Assembly (NCBI GenBank): GCA_963682055.1
Contig: OY821746.1
Coordinates: 23,068,481-23,132,480, forward strand
Source of the DNA: Primula veris
Lineage: Eukaryota > Streptophyta > Magnoliopsida > Ericales > Primulaceae
Length of the DNA: 64,000 nucleotides
Direction of reading: 5' to 3'
Shown piece after piece: positions 39,200 through 52,265 of the stretch (positions are counted from its first letter, which is position 1; the number at the start of each line of letters is the position of its first letter). A model generated the notes under the pieces. The model did no database searches and was not told the origin of the DNA. It worked only from the letters and a program-made list of their open reading frames with translations. A program made the translations under genes and the position numbers.

Positions 39200-39739
39200 T
39201 TAGGGGAGTAAAAGTTCAATAGATAGATAGATAGATATATATATATATATATACAAATAATATAAAAGGGAGAGAGAGAGAGAGGGGATAGGAGAACTCG
39301 TGATGATATTTATAAAATGGAGTAAGTAGAGAAAATAAATGCGGGTAGGGTAGTAGTATGTAGTAGCAGAAGGGTATCTTTTTCGGATTTTATTATTTAC
39401 CTTCTTCACTTTTCTATTTTATTATTCTTCTTTTCCGGATATATTGCTGCAACGCTTCTTTTCTTATTAAAAAAAAAGTGACCCTACACACAAATTGCAC
39501 ATCACTGGTATACTTTCTAATTTATAAAATACATATTTATTTATCAAAATATATATAAAATATAATTTATAATTTGATAAATTAAAATATAAATATTTAA
39601 AATAATAAAATTTTAATTTATTAAAAACTCAAATAAAAATATAATAAAAACTAACCTAAATTTAAAATATTAATTAAAAATAAGAATAATTATTAAATCT
39701 AATATTATTACTCCAGTATACATGTATGAATTTTGTGAG

Positions 39740-39790
<51 letters not shown>

Positions 39791-41160
39791 TGTGTTCCAT
39801 ATATTTACTCCAGTATTAACATGTAATCCTACCAACCAAACAAGTTAGCTAAAAATTACCGACATAAGATTGTGTTCCATATATTTAATTCTTTATTAGA
39901 TGGTCAGTAGTTCTTAAACACAAGTTTGTATACTGTCTTGCCAAAAAAAAACATCTTTGCCGACTTGATTATTAACTTTAATTGTTTAGTGAGTTCTCAT
40001 AAATATACCTTCTTGGCTTTTCCTATTCTTTTACATGAAATTTTGTGATAACATTAAAAAAAATTAGAAAGAAAAACAAAACGAATCGGGCATGGTGTGT
40101 CAAAATATATTTCTGTATAGTTAGGCTAATACTATATTATGTTTTATTAATAACTCATTCATTTTTTTCTATAATCACACATTCTATTTATCTATAACTT
40201 GAAACACTATATTTTTTTTGAATAAAAGTAAGCATTTATATATTTTTGGTATTATACCCCTTTAAAATGCCAACAGTAAATTTCCAAAAAGTTACGAAAC
40301 TTGAAAATTCAATTTTTTTTATATAATATATGTTTTTTTTAAAGAATTTATTAGATTTATTAGTGAAAATAAGGTTGAAACGAACCGGGTAGATTGGATT
40401 TAGACAGTGTTTTAAAAGGCTCGTCTAGGCACAAATTAGACAGCGCTTAGACGGTAGATGGAGCCTAGAAGCCAAAAAAATTAGACGAATTGAACGGATT
40501 GGACGCAAATTATGTGGCGCCTAGGCAGTGATTAGGCGCTAGACGATCAATTTCGGCTAAAGTCCGACTTTGGCCTTTTACAAGATTGAGTTTAGATATT
40601 AATCTTATTATACCGTTTAAAAAAAAAAGATATTCACACAATTTTGTTATTCTATTACACACTCCTTTACATGTATTATTAATAATGTGGACCACATAAA
40701 TGATATGCTTGGTTGGACATGTTAGTACGAGACTATTTGTCCACTTCGGACATCAAATGAGTCTGAAATGGTGTATATACAATATATTTGGAAGTGTGTT
40801 ATTAGTAATTCCGGGACAATATTTGAAAGAATCATTTGTAGTCTCACGAAAAATCTCGCTTGAACTCATAGTCTCGAGAGACTACAAGCTTGTCCAGCAA
40901 TCAAATGAGGCTATTAAATTAATGGAGTATATTTTAAATGTCATATATAAATTTGTAAACTTTTATCGATGATATTTTAGCTTGTTATTATGACATTGAG
41001 TTAACGTGAATATTAGTAGAGGCTCAAAGATATAATTTCATATCTTCAACCGAACTAAAACCAAATGTCGGATAGTGCGAAAAATGTGGTACGAGAAGAT
41101 ACATGAGGAACTAGCCTTCGACTTCCCTTTTGTCTGGATCTTATAGTAGAAATTTTTGGA
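39200..41160. other. AT-rich intergenic DNA upstream of TTL
   Basis: Contains a GATA/TA microsatellite (39222-39253), a GA tract (about 39268-39283), a perfect (TA)n run at 39741-39784, and at about 40415-40560 a sequence rich in near-palindromic GCGCCTAGGC-like motifs resembling transposon debris. No gene seen. Confidence 0.5.
39741..39784. repeat. (TA)n microsatellite
   Basis: 44 bp of alternating TA. The next bases read AAAGATTGTGTTCCATATAT, a sequence repeated about 80 bp further on (near 39866). Confidence 0.95.
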
Positions 41161-41179
41161 TACATGTATTTTTGACTTA

Positions 41180-41945
41180 ATTTAAAACGTTAGAAATACA
41201 AATTGAATTGTATACGTGAAGTGTAGACACATTTTAACTTGAATTATATGCACATTTTAACTTAAAGTGTAGACACATGTACATGTGAAGTATATACACA
41301 TGCATACGTGAATTGTATATAGATTTTAACTTGTAACATTTACATATGTCTATGTGAAGTGTATATACTACTTAAAATACACTTTTTTACTTGAAGTGTA
41401 TACACAAGTATACATAAAGTGTATGCACTTTTTAACTGGAAGTTTATGTATATTTTCACTTGAAGGGAATACATATGTCTATTTGAAGTATATACACAGG
41501 TATACATGAATTTTATACGCATTTAACTTCAATGTATACACTGTTATATGTGAAGTGTATATAGATTTTAACTTAAAGTGTATATGCAAGTGTACGTGAA
41601 GTGTATACACATTTTAACTTGAAGTAAATAGACAAGTATACGTGGAGTGGATACACATTTTAACTTGAAGTAAATAGACAGGTATACGTGGAGTGGATAC
41701 ACATTTTTATTTGAAGTGTATATGCATTTTAAGTCCAAGTGAAAACATATGTTCATTTAAAGCGTATACACAACTACACAAGTATATGTGAAGTGTATAC
41801 ATATGTCTATCTGAAGTGAATACACATGGTTGCGTGAAGAGTATACGCATTTTAATTTGAAGTCTATACATATTTTAATTTGAAGTGAATACGTATGTCT
41901 ATCTGAACTGAATACACAAGTATATGTGAAGTGTATACGCATTGT
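41180..41945. repeat. GTATAC-rich minisatellite, about 770 bp
   Basis: Some 30 degenerate units of about 20 bp with alternating cores: one type ACACATTTTAACTTGAAGTG, the other ACAAGTATACGTGAAGTG. Nearly every unit contains GTATAC or GTATACAC. The long open frames here simply translate the repeat. Confidence 0.88.
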
Positions 41946-42324
41946 TGTTTTTTCATATTTCGGTGACCTTTTGTAATTTTAGGTTCTTAGTGATTTTTTT
42001 AGGGTTGTCCTTTTTTAATTTATGGCCTTTTCGATTTATTTATTTTGTGTTTTTGTGAATTTTTTTTTTTATAAAAAAAACTGTGACCTTATTTATGCTT
42101 TTTGTCCCTTTCTCCCTTTTTATGGCTTTATGATTTTTATTCTTTTACTAATAAAGTTATGTTTATTCAGAAACAAGATTGTAAAGGACAGCCGTGGGTA
42201 GAAAGATGGATGAATACTATTGCAGAAAGATAAGAACTATTAGTGTAAAATAAAATAGTCATAAATGACTTTGAAGTATAAACTATGGAATAAGCGACTA
42301 AAAAAATCTTCCATTTAAACGTTT

Positions 42325-43512
42325 ATAATTGTTGGTCCGTGTGCTAACCTTAGAGGGGGTGAATAAGGTTTATGGCGATTTTCGCTAATTAAAATTCTAT
42401 GCAACTAACCACACAACTTATGCAAATTCTAAACTTAAGCGTTTAATAAACTTAATGAAATGCTAGAAATCATAAACGCAAGCAAGAATATAAGCAATAA
42501 TAAAGTTGCGGAAAATAAAAGTTTAGGAAAAGAAGATGACACCAAGATTTATAGAGGTTCGGCAAACGGCCTACGTCCTCTCCTCGGTACTACCGAGTAT
42601 TTCACTAAAAAATCTTCTTACGGATATTACAATCCTATCGAGCTAATCAACCGATTAAGCTCCCCCTCACTTTATGAGTGTCCCGAAATAAAAAGACCTA
42701 GAGCTTTTAAGCTTCACGTGCTTACAAAGCCTCTACCCGATCACTCGCTCACAAAAATGAGTTTATAAAATACTCGTTACAATTTTATCGAAAATTGAAA
42801 CAACACCCACAATTGATTGCTTCTAAAATAAGCTAATATGTGGTTTCGATGATGTTTGATCTTTGTTGGAGCTTGTATCTCTTTATCTACAATTTTCCCT
42901 CTTTTGAGTATATACACCAAAATGGTGATATTTAGGGTTTTGTATATAGGGATTGAAGGATGATAATTAGTGTGTTGATTGGTGAGTTTGGAGAGAGATT
43001 TGAGGTGGTATATATAACAGCAAAGTCTGTTTTTCTGGGTTATGACCGTTGAGGGTTTTAACAGCTATTTTCCAGAATAAGCTGAAAAGCTGTTTTCGAA
43101 AACTGCAGAAAACGATCGGTCGTTTTCTACAGCCGATCGGTCGTTTTCCAGAAAACGATCGGTCGTTTCTGAAAAACGATCGGTCGTATATTCGACCTGC
43201 TCACTGGAAGAAATCTGTACAAAAACGATCGGTCGTTTTTGTACAGTCGATCGGTCCACTGTTCTTCTGGCAGTTTTTCCGGTCTTCTTCGAAAGCCCAT
43301 AACTTTTTTGTTTTAGCTCCGATTCTGGTTCCGCTTGAACCTGTGGCTTTGTTTTTCCGAGCTCTATCTTTCTGGCGTTCTGCAATTTACAAATTCTCTT
43401 TTTGGAAAAAACAAGCATTATATCATCGAAATAGAGAAATCGTAAAATCATTAAAAACATAATCAAATTTATAATCAAAATCAATTATTGAACCCCATGG
43501 TTCAACAATAAT
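42325..43512. mobile_element. Solo LTR, 1,178 bp, with 5-bp target duplication
   Basis: The LTR spans 42330-43507 and begins TGTTGGTCCG and ends GGTTCAACA, so the termini are TGTTG/CAACA. ATAAT flanks it on both sides (42325-42329 and 43508-43512). No internal coding region is present, as expected after LTR-LTR recombination. It contains the phrase GAGGGGGTGAATAAG near the left end and a cluster of palindromic repeats at 43110-43262. The superfamily and orientation are not certain. Confidence 0.85.
43110..43262. repeat. AACGATCGGTCGTT repeats inside the solo LTR
   Basis: Six copies of CGATCGGTC within about 150 bp, most inside the longer near-palindrome AAACGATCGGTCGTTTT, with spacing of about 17-55 bp. 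Confidence 0.9.
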
Positions 43513-44880
43513 AAATCTACTTTACACATTTTTCATGTCCATTAGTTTTTCATACATTTTTCATTAAACTTGATGTGAAATGACAAATATAAAAAAAATA
43601 ATAATAAACTATTTCTATTTATACAAATTGGATTTATAAAATGGAACTTGACAAAAGTAAAGTAAGAAAATTATAATTAAGGGTGGAGCGACTAATAAGA
43701 ATTAGAGAGGTTTTATTTTCAAGGAGACTTAGGTACATAACAATCAACTTAATTACAAAAAACTCATCTATGTGTACTTCTTTACAATTAGTTACATATA
43801 CTTATTTACAATTAGATACATATGTCATACAAAATAACAAAATATACAAAAAAAATACAAAAAAATCATAAAAAAATCAAAAAAATTGTACATAGTATCA
43901 AAGTGTATTAGACATAATTGGATATGATTACATATGATTAAACAAGATTAGACATATAACATTGAACAAGATTGAACATGATTAGACATGATCAAACAGG
44001 ATTAGACATACATGATTGAACAAGATTAGACAGGATCACACATATTTTTTTATATAAAAAATGTATTTTTTAAAATTTTGGTTTTTAATTTTTTAATTTT
44101 TAAATATATTTTTTTAATTTTTTAATGACATATATATCTATTTATAAATAAATTCATAAAATATGTATTATTTTATAAAACAGTCATTAAATTAAAAACA
44201 ATCGAATTTTTTTAAATAAATTTATAAATATGTATTAAATTGTCATTTTAATGGCTAATGCCCACTTATTAGAGACATGCTGGAACCTGAATCATATTGC
44301 CAGCTCAGCATCAATATAATATACCTTAATAACTCTCTACAGCCTTATATTATGGAGTATATTATTTTGTATTTGTATTTGGTTATATTCCACCAATATA
44401 TTCGGAAGTGGACATAATGGAGGCGGGCCAACTGTCATTATGTTAGCAATTTGCTTACTAAACCAAATAACTATGTCTAATACTATTCAATATCTTAAAC
44501 TTACTGAAAATATACAAAACGGTTCAAGATATTGAATATTTTAAACTAACTACAAATAGCTTCTCCTTTTTCAGAAGAGCATCTTTAAGCTGATTAACTA
44601 ATGCAGTCCAAAACTTCACTTTAAATTATACAAGCAAAAGAACTAAGCTTAAACTTTAAAACCAAACAAGTTCATATTTGTTCTATAACTGGCAATTCAA
44701 GACGTTTTCAATCATCACAACATCCATGATCCATCAACACAATTGTAGCAAAAAGATAGCACAACATACAAATTTTAGGTTACACTTGCACACACAACAT
44801 CTGACTTAAGTATTATAATGTATCTCATGAAGCACATCCATAAAGTATAAATAAGTAGATAAAGATTGCTTTTGCAACAA
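43513..44880. other. AT-rich intergenic DNA
   Basis: No gene. About 43905-44040 holds loosely repeated GATTAGACATGAT/GATTGAACAAGATTAG words. Confidence 0.5.
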
Positions 44881-46089
44881 AACGAGACTTCCAACCAGTT
44901 ATGGCAGTGACGAAGGTGACATGGCAACAATCAGACAAAAACCTGCAAAAAATAATTCAATAAGATACAACAGAACACGCAATATTGCGAAGACTGGAAA
45001 TTGGCAGGCAAAACTTATATCAGGCAGTATTTAAAAAACGACGTAAAAATGAGAGCAGATATGATGGAAATGGTAAGGGAAGTAGTGAAAGACCAACAAT
45101 TTCTAAATTTTGAGGGGATGATAAATTAATTTAACTTTCCAGATGCATTTTGTTCTTTATGAAAATTAATATGCTGCCATCAAGAATTAAATTGATATTG
45201 TAGAATTGGTTGTGTAACTATTTATTGCACATACACAAAATGTTTACCAATTGAAAATTATTATTAACTGTACGTAACTGTAATTCTAAGGAACGCTTAC
45301 CTTTTCTATTCTCCAGCCTTCAACTTCAATATAAAAGACAAATGAGCTTCGCAAAATTTAAAATTAGAAAGTATGATTACAGAATTTTTTTAAAGCCAAC
45401 AACATCATAAGAAGTAACTTTTCACCCAAGCTCAGAGCAAACAGACTAAGGTCCAAAAGTAGCAATAACCACAAGTTACTCGTGACGTGGAAACCAACAA
45501 TTTAGAATACGAAACTTGGAAGGCAACAAAAACAAAATTAAGGAAAAAACCAGACAACTATAGTTTCTATTATCCAGTAAGCAAAGTGCTATATCATCTA
45601 GATACCGACAGAAATAGGTAAATCACTAGATTTAACCAAATCAAACTAGCCTTTCAAGACAACTTTTAGTTCATCACTAGTTTTTCTTTCCTTTTAATTG
45701 TGGGGAAAACCCACATTTTATTTTATTGATGAATAGCGGTAGTTCATCACTAGTTTTGGCAATCGAAAAAAATGAATATCAAGCGCCTTAATGCTGAGAT
45801 TGTAAGTATCATGTTCATTTTTTTTTTTTTTGAAGATTGTCATGTTCAGTTAAGAAGTCCTAAATGAACGACTGAGTATTGTTTTTTTTAGATTTAAGTT
45901 GATCAAAGAAAGACCACATTTACAACTCCAGATGAAGTACAAGAAAAAAGAGCTGATTTGAATGTAAGAAAATATAACTTAGGTCTAAATTTACGAAAAA
46001 GATTCACTAGCTGGAAAAAACAAGTAGCGAGAAGTAATAGCCCTGAAGCAAAAGGCTGTGTTGGTGTGCTAATTCCAAAGTAAGCAGAT

Positions 46090-46205
46090 GTGAGTTTGGA
46101 TATATAAGTAAATGAAACGGGGGTGAGGACTGCATACACTCTTGTGTGAGTTTGGATATGTAAGTAAATGAAACGGGGGAGAGGACTGCATACACTCTTG
46201 TGTGA
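46090..46205. repeat. 55-bp tandem duplication
   Basis: Two units at 46090 and 46145, each starting TGTGAGTTTGGATAT and ending CATACACTCTTG. Confidence 0.9.
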
Positions 46206-46331
46206 GCAAGTTTAACCTAAAGCAATAACTAATATAACTTCTACCAAATTCAATATATAAACGAACGAGCTATTGTACAATACTGACGAGTATATACATA
46301 TTTATATATACATATATCATATCATATCATA

Positions 46332-46633
46332 TCATATACTATTATAATAAGCCAACCCAAGATTTTTGAGGCTGCCAAATTTTACCACTTTTTTCCAAAA
46401 ATACCCTTACACTTTTTTATTAATTACCACAATACCATATTCTCATAAAAAATAGAGAAAAAGTAATAACTAATAACACTTTTTATCCCCTATTTAAGCT
46501 CTCAAAATTCTATTGAGTCTTCTCATCTTATATCTTTTTTTATTCTCCAACTATTTGTATCATAAGTACACTTATTTTCTAAATTTTATCGCATTACGCG
46601 TCCCACACGCAACGCGTGGGGCACGATTACTAG
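46332..46633 (+). mobile_element. Probable small non-autonomous Helitron
   Basis: The 3' end shows the Helitron signature: an 8-bp hairpin CCCACACG-CAA-CGCGTGGG (46600-46619 region), followed about ten bases later by CTAG (46630-46633) and a host T. The 5' end starts TC after a host A (46332), and the inner 5' sequence ACTATTATAATAAGCC resembles common plant Helitron starts. No terminal inverted repeats or target duplication, as expected for this class. Confidence 0.6.
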
Positions 46634-48275
46634 TACATATATATGTATATATACATATCTATCTATATATATATCAAATAAGTACACTAGCAAAGAAGAC
46701 TCTAGAACTAAGAACAGGAATGTCTAAGTTTTACTAATAAACATACCACAGCAGTTGTTACCAGCAAATCACAAAGTACAATCATATTCCGTGGTCTATC
46801 TTCCTTTTTTAATAATTAAGCAGACAAATGGAAACTACACTTTATTTGATGGTAGTGATCAAGCATTCAAGCACAATGTAGGTACTAACAAACCTTTCAC
46901 TTTTCACAAAACCAGCTTCTAGGCGTTTTACCGTGCCTGTACTTGGTGCTTACAAAATTGAAGAGCAGATCAATGTGAAAAACGACTAGAACTTAACAAG
47001 AGATATTAGATAAATGCTTTCTATCACCAAAATTTCAACCCGAAAACCTTACTGTTGATGTGGCAACACTGTGAAACAAACATTTTTGTTGTGTTTTTGA
47101 AAACCAATGTTTATTTAATACATAATTGGTCCACCTAATTTGCTACATCAGCATAGAAGGTTTTTGAGTAAGTTTTGTGGTTGGATATAGCAATGCTCAA
47201 GATATTAAAAAGATATCATATATCCAAATATGTAATTATAAAACCGTAAGAAAATAAAAATGCTTAAAATGGAATACAAACCATCAAAATATATATACTT
47301 CAGTCCAAAAGTAACAATAAACACACGTTACCTGAGCAACAACCTCGAAACAAGTAACTTTTCGACCTCAGCCCCTCACTCAGAGCAGACAAACTAAGGT
47401 CCAAAAGCAGCAATCAATACAAGTTACCCGTTACATAGAAACCAACAATTCAGAAGGCTAAACATGGAAGGCAACAAAAATAAAATTAAGAAAAAGACCA
47501 ATCTGAGAAGTATATATATTATCATCCTCACACTAAGCAAAATTTTATATTGCCTCGATACAGATATAAACTAGATAAACAAAAAGGAAAATCACTAGAT
47601 TCGGCTGAATGAAAACGAGCCTTCAAGTCAACTTGCTGTTTATCGAATAGTATTGGCAAACTGAACTATTAAGAAGCTCAATGCCGAGACTGTAAGTTTC
47701 ATATTCAGGTTAGCAGTCACTAGATGTATAACTGAATATTTGAGTTTTTTTTTATGCAATTTGAGCAAAGAAAGAACAGTATTCTACAACTATATATACG
47801 GTATGAGAAAACAAGAGCTGATTCATAAGTAAATAGAACTTGGATAAAAAGAATCGAGACGGAGTCGTAAGTTGGCAAAAGTAGTAAAACGAAATGAAAA
47901 ACAGTTAACAGCAACGAAGCAAAAGGCTGAGTGGTGTACGATTACTAAGTCAGCAAAAGTGTGCTTGGATAAATAAGTAAAAGCAGCTGTATACTCATAT
48001 CTGCTAGTTTAACCTGAAGCAATAATCAATATCACTTCTACCAAACTCAATAAATACAATGAACAAGCATAGTAAAATGTTACAAACTTATAATAAGTGC
48101 ACCTAATAGCTTGCTTCAAACAAGTACACTAGCACTAGCAGGCAAGACTCCAGTAGTAAGAACAATAAGAACATCAAGTTTCTACTAAATAAATTTACAA
48201 CTTGGGAAGTTGCTAACTTATCTATGGTCTTATAACTCTTCCTCTCTCGATTACTAAGCAGACTTATGAAAACAG

Positions 48276-48655
48276 TTGCAAATTTATTGGGAAAAAAACT
48301 GTTTACTACCCTGTATCATTGGCTTTTACCAATTTGGCACCCAACCTTTAAGTTTTACCAATTTGGGCCCCAACCTATCAATTTTCATCCAATTAAGGGT
48401 CCGAAAGCATACATCAATGAAATTGCACTCATTATATCTCACTGTTTTTATAGATGTTGACGCAATTGCACTCACTATGTGATAGGTGAGAGAACGTGAC
48501 TATAATTTCGTCATTTTGTTAAACACCGGGGTACTAAATTAGTAAATTGTTAGAATGGGGCCCAAATTGGTAAAAATTAAATAATGGGTACTAAATTGGT
48601 AAAAGCCAATATTACAGGATATTAAACAGCATTTTTTCCCAATTTTATTTGATGT
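48276..48655. mobile_element. Foldback/MITE-like element within the long-repeat array
   Basis: The left and right thirds are inverted copies: TTGGGAAAAAAACTGTTTA near 48287 matches the reverse complement of the sequence near 48625-48647, and ATTGGCTTTTACCAATTTGG near 48319 matches its inverse near 48590-48612. The word TACCAATTTGG recurs inside the arms. No target duplication was identified. Confidence 0.75.
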
Positions 48656-49130
48656 CAAATATAGTGAACGAGTACCATGTAGATTACTAACAAATGTTTC
48701 GTATTTGACGACCGTTTCATCAGCATGTGTGTACCTAGTGCTTACAATACTGAAGAGCACATCATTGTGAGAACAACGACTAGGATCTAATGAAAAGATA
48801 TTATAACATATAACTAACTTTTTTTTTTGCATAAGTTAAGCATACAAATGGAAACTACTTTTATTTGATGGCAGCTTATGTAGAATACCAAGAAAGCTAT
48901 CATATTTGTTAAGCTCAGTATCTAGGGCGTTTCACCGTGTCCGTACCTAGTGCTTACAATATTGAAGAGCATATGATCGTGAAAAAGGACTAGGACTTAA
49001 CAAATAATATTGAATTATAACACCGTAAGAAAATAAAACAGCTTAGAATGGAATACAAACTAAAGGAGCCATGGAAACAAACAATTCAGCATGCAAAACA
49101 TTGGAGACAACAAAAATAAAAATACTTAAA

Positions 49131-49164
49131 ACGCACGCACGCACACACATACATACACACACAC
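49131..49164. repeat. Imperfect (AC)n microsatellite
   Basis: ACGC, then AC/CATA repeats over about 34 bp. Confidence 0.8.
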
Positions 49165-51865
49165 TTAAGTCTAAAAGTAACAATCAATACAACTTACCTC
49201 AAGTTACCTGAGCAACATCAAAAGAAGTAACTTCAGAAGGCAAACTAAGGTCCAAAAGCAACACTCAACACAAGTTACTCGTGACATAGAAACGAACAAT
49301 TCAGAAGGCAAAACATGGAAGACAGCAACAATAAAATTAAGGAAAGACCAAACTGAGGGGTATATATATTATCATTCTCACACTAAGCAAAATGTTATAT
49401 TGCCTGGATATAGATATAAACTAGAGAACAAAAAGGAAAAATAACTAGATTCGACTGAATGAAACGAGCCTTTCAAGTCAACTTGCACTTTATCGAACAA
49501 TATTGGCAAAATGAACTATTAAGGAGCTCAATGCTGAGATTGTAAGTATCATTTTCAGGTTCGCAGTCACTAGATGTATAACTTATAATTTGAAATTTCT
49601 TGATATCTATATAAGGTGTGAGAAAACAAGAGATGATTCACATGCAAGTAAATAGAACTTAGATCTAAATTTTTGCGAGACAGAGTCGTTAGTTGGAAGA
49701 AAGTAGCAAAACAAAATGAAAAATAGTTAAAGCACCCAAGCAAAAGACCGAGTGTCCAAGTAAGCAAAAGTGTGCCTAAATAATAAATAAGTAAAAGCAG
49801 GGAAAGCCCCGTATACTCGTTTCTGCTAGTTTAACCTGAAGAAATAAATAAAATCACCTTTACCAAACTCAATAAATACAATGAACAAGCAGAAATACAA
49901 TGTCACAAACTTATAATAAGTTATCCTAAAAAAAAAAACTTATAGTAGCCACAAATCCTAGCCTGCTTCAAACAAGCACACTAGTAGGCAAGACTCAAGC
50001 ACTAAGAACAACAAGAACATCGAGTGAGATATGTTGTATAGCTGATGTGTACCGTTGGTGGGGCGATCTTTTACAAATTAGTATTCCTTAGATGCCACGG
50101 ACCACGAGAGGCATATATTACAAGTATTTTCAACCGAATGAGTTATTTGTGTCAGTTCAACGACTCTGAGAGCTAGGTACATTGGTGCAACTCTTCATAC
50201 AACTCCGCTCACAACTCATGATTGGTTATGTCAATATACCAAAATTTGAAACCTTTGTTCCTAAAAACAAACCAAACCAATTTTCTTTATTTTTGCTACT
50301 ACGGAGTTGGATATAGTGTAAAAAATACTTGTAGTAACATGTATTACGTATTCGCCTCTTGTGACATCTTAGGATGGTAGTTTGTGAAAGATCATGCAGC
50401 ATATTGGCAATAAATAAGAATTGCATATCATGATTTTTTTTAAACACCATGGCAAAAGTTCTGAACCAGGAGGAATGGAATGTGATAACACCTTCTTATG
50501 CAAAAACTATCAAAACCGAAGGAATCATCTATAGGAAGTATTATTAATATACTGTGAAACTCTAATCTCAATCACATGGTCATTGAAGATACCCGATATA
50601 CTTTTATATTTATATATACACATGAGAGAAATAAAAGTTATAAAAAGCAGAAGATGCATTCACAGATGGTGTCAGATAATGACCATGAGCATGAAGAATG
50701 ACAGTAATAGTTTCCTTCTAAAAAAAAATCCATTTCTTTCCACCATCAAATAGTTGGATCAACGGCAAAAATTATATAACATAAAAGCTTAGAGATAGAG
50801 TCGCCTCTACAGTCAGCAAACACAAAAAAAAAATACTCAACAACTACAGGGACAGGCTACGATACATAGAACTTGGAACGATGGTTACAAACAACGAAGA
50901 CAAAAAGAGAGTAGAAGCGGTGATCTCGAAACTAAGTTCATAAGGTTATATTGTAGTGAATTCTAAAAAAGCATATTGTAGTCCAAGACTACCACCAGAT
51001 AGTTAAATAGAAAAGATAGACAAAATAATTCTCATGTTTCACAAAATGATTTTGTCTTTGCAGCATTTAACTGTTTAATAAAAGACAGAGACAACCGAAC
51101 CTCTACATCACTTCCATGGTTGTCAAATTTGTAATCAGGACAAAAACAAGGCGTGAATGTAAGTAAGAAGACCTACTCAGCAACTTAAAAACTACTCCTA
51201 AACAGATAAAAAGAAGAGATAACATCACAGATTGATAAAGTGTACCAAAACCTGGTGAAAATATATTTTAACATATAACTAGCTCTCTTTTTTTTCAATA
51301 GTTAAGCACACAAATGGAAACTACTTTTATTTTATGGTAACTAATGTAGAATACCAAGAAAGCTTTCATATTTTCCAAAACCAGCCTCTAGGCCCTTTGG
51401 TTGTGCCTATACCCAGTGCTTACAATATTGAAGAGCATATCATCTTGAAAAACAACTAGGACTTAAAAAGCGATATTAATAAGATATCATTCATCACATT
51501 ATGTAACTATACAGAAAGGAAAACTACTTAAAATGAAATACAAACTAAACAGACTGGAGTCCAAAAGTAACAATCAATTCAAGCTACTCAAACCATGGAA
51601 ACAAACAATTCAGAATATGAAACATGGAAGACAGCAAAAATAAAATAAGGAGAAAACTGAACTGACAAGTATACATATTTAATATTTTAATTGTCACACT
51701 AAGAAAAGTGTTATATCGCCTAGATACAGATAAACTAGATAAAAGGAATATCACTCCAAGCTTGGTTCATAAGTAGAAAACAAGTATCGTTTTTAGCTTA
51801 TTTTATTCTTGATTGATGGTAGTAACATGGAATAAGGTTCAATTTGGAAGCTTTTATAGGAAAAC

Positions 51866-52090
51866 TAAGGGTCCGTTTGGTAACAGATTTTTTACTTGAT
51901 TTTTGGATTTTGGATTTAAAAAATCTGTGGGTGTTTGGCAAGTCAGATTATTCAGCTTCTAAAAATCTGATTTTTATGCTGAAAAAGCTAAAAATCCAGA
52001 ATTTTAAAATCCATCTTTACAGTGGATTCTTAAAATAGATTTTTAAAATCTGATTTTGGACCAAAAAATCTGTTACCAAACATACCCTAA
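51866..52090. mobile_element. Tourist-like MITE (PIF/Harbinger type)
   Basis: The element at 51869-52087 (219 bp) is flanked by TAA on both sides. The terminal inverted repeats read GGGTCCGTTTGGTAACAG on the left and GGGTATGTTTGGTAACAG in reverse complement on the right. The interior is made of AAAATCTG/AAATCC words. No coding capacity. Confidence 0.82.
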
Positions 52091-52190
52091 GTCTATAACA
52101 TCTTTTGTACCAGATGCAGAAGATGACTCTCTGGAAGCTAAACCTTATTTTAACCATCCGTTTTGCTAAGACGCCATGACAGTTAATACC

Positions 52191-52265
52191 ACAATGCTGG
52201 TAAATCCTCAAATTTCAATAAGGAAACCACAGTGCTGGTAAATCCTGAAATTTCAATAAGGAAAG
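52191..52265. repeat. 38-bp tandem duplication
   Basis: Units at 52191 and 52229 share TGCTGGTAAATCCT and AAATTTCAATAAGGAAA. Confidence 0.9.

Noticed and set aside
41340..41942. Three minus-strand frames with repeated CIHFTYTC-like words
   Set aside because: Translation of the GTATAC minisatellite.
43049..43484. Frames of 137 and 139 codons on opposite strands
   Set aside because: Both lie in the palindrome-rich part of the solo LTR; overlapping antisense frames arise from the repeats.
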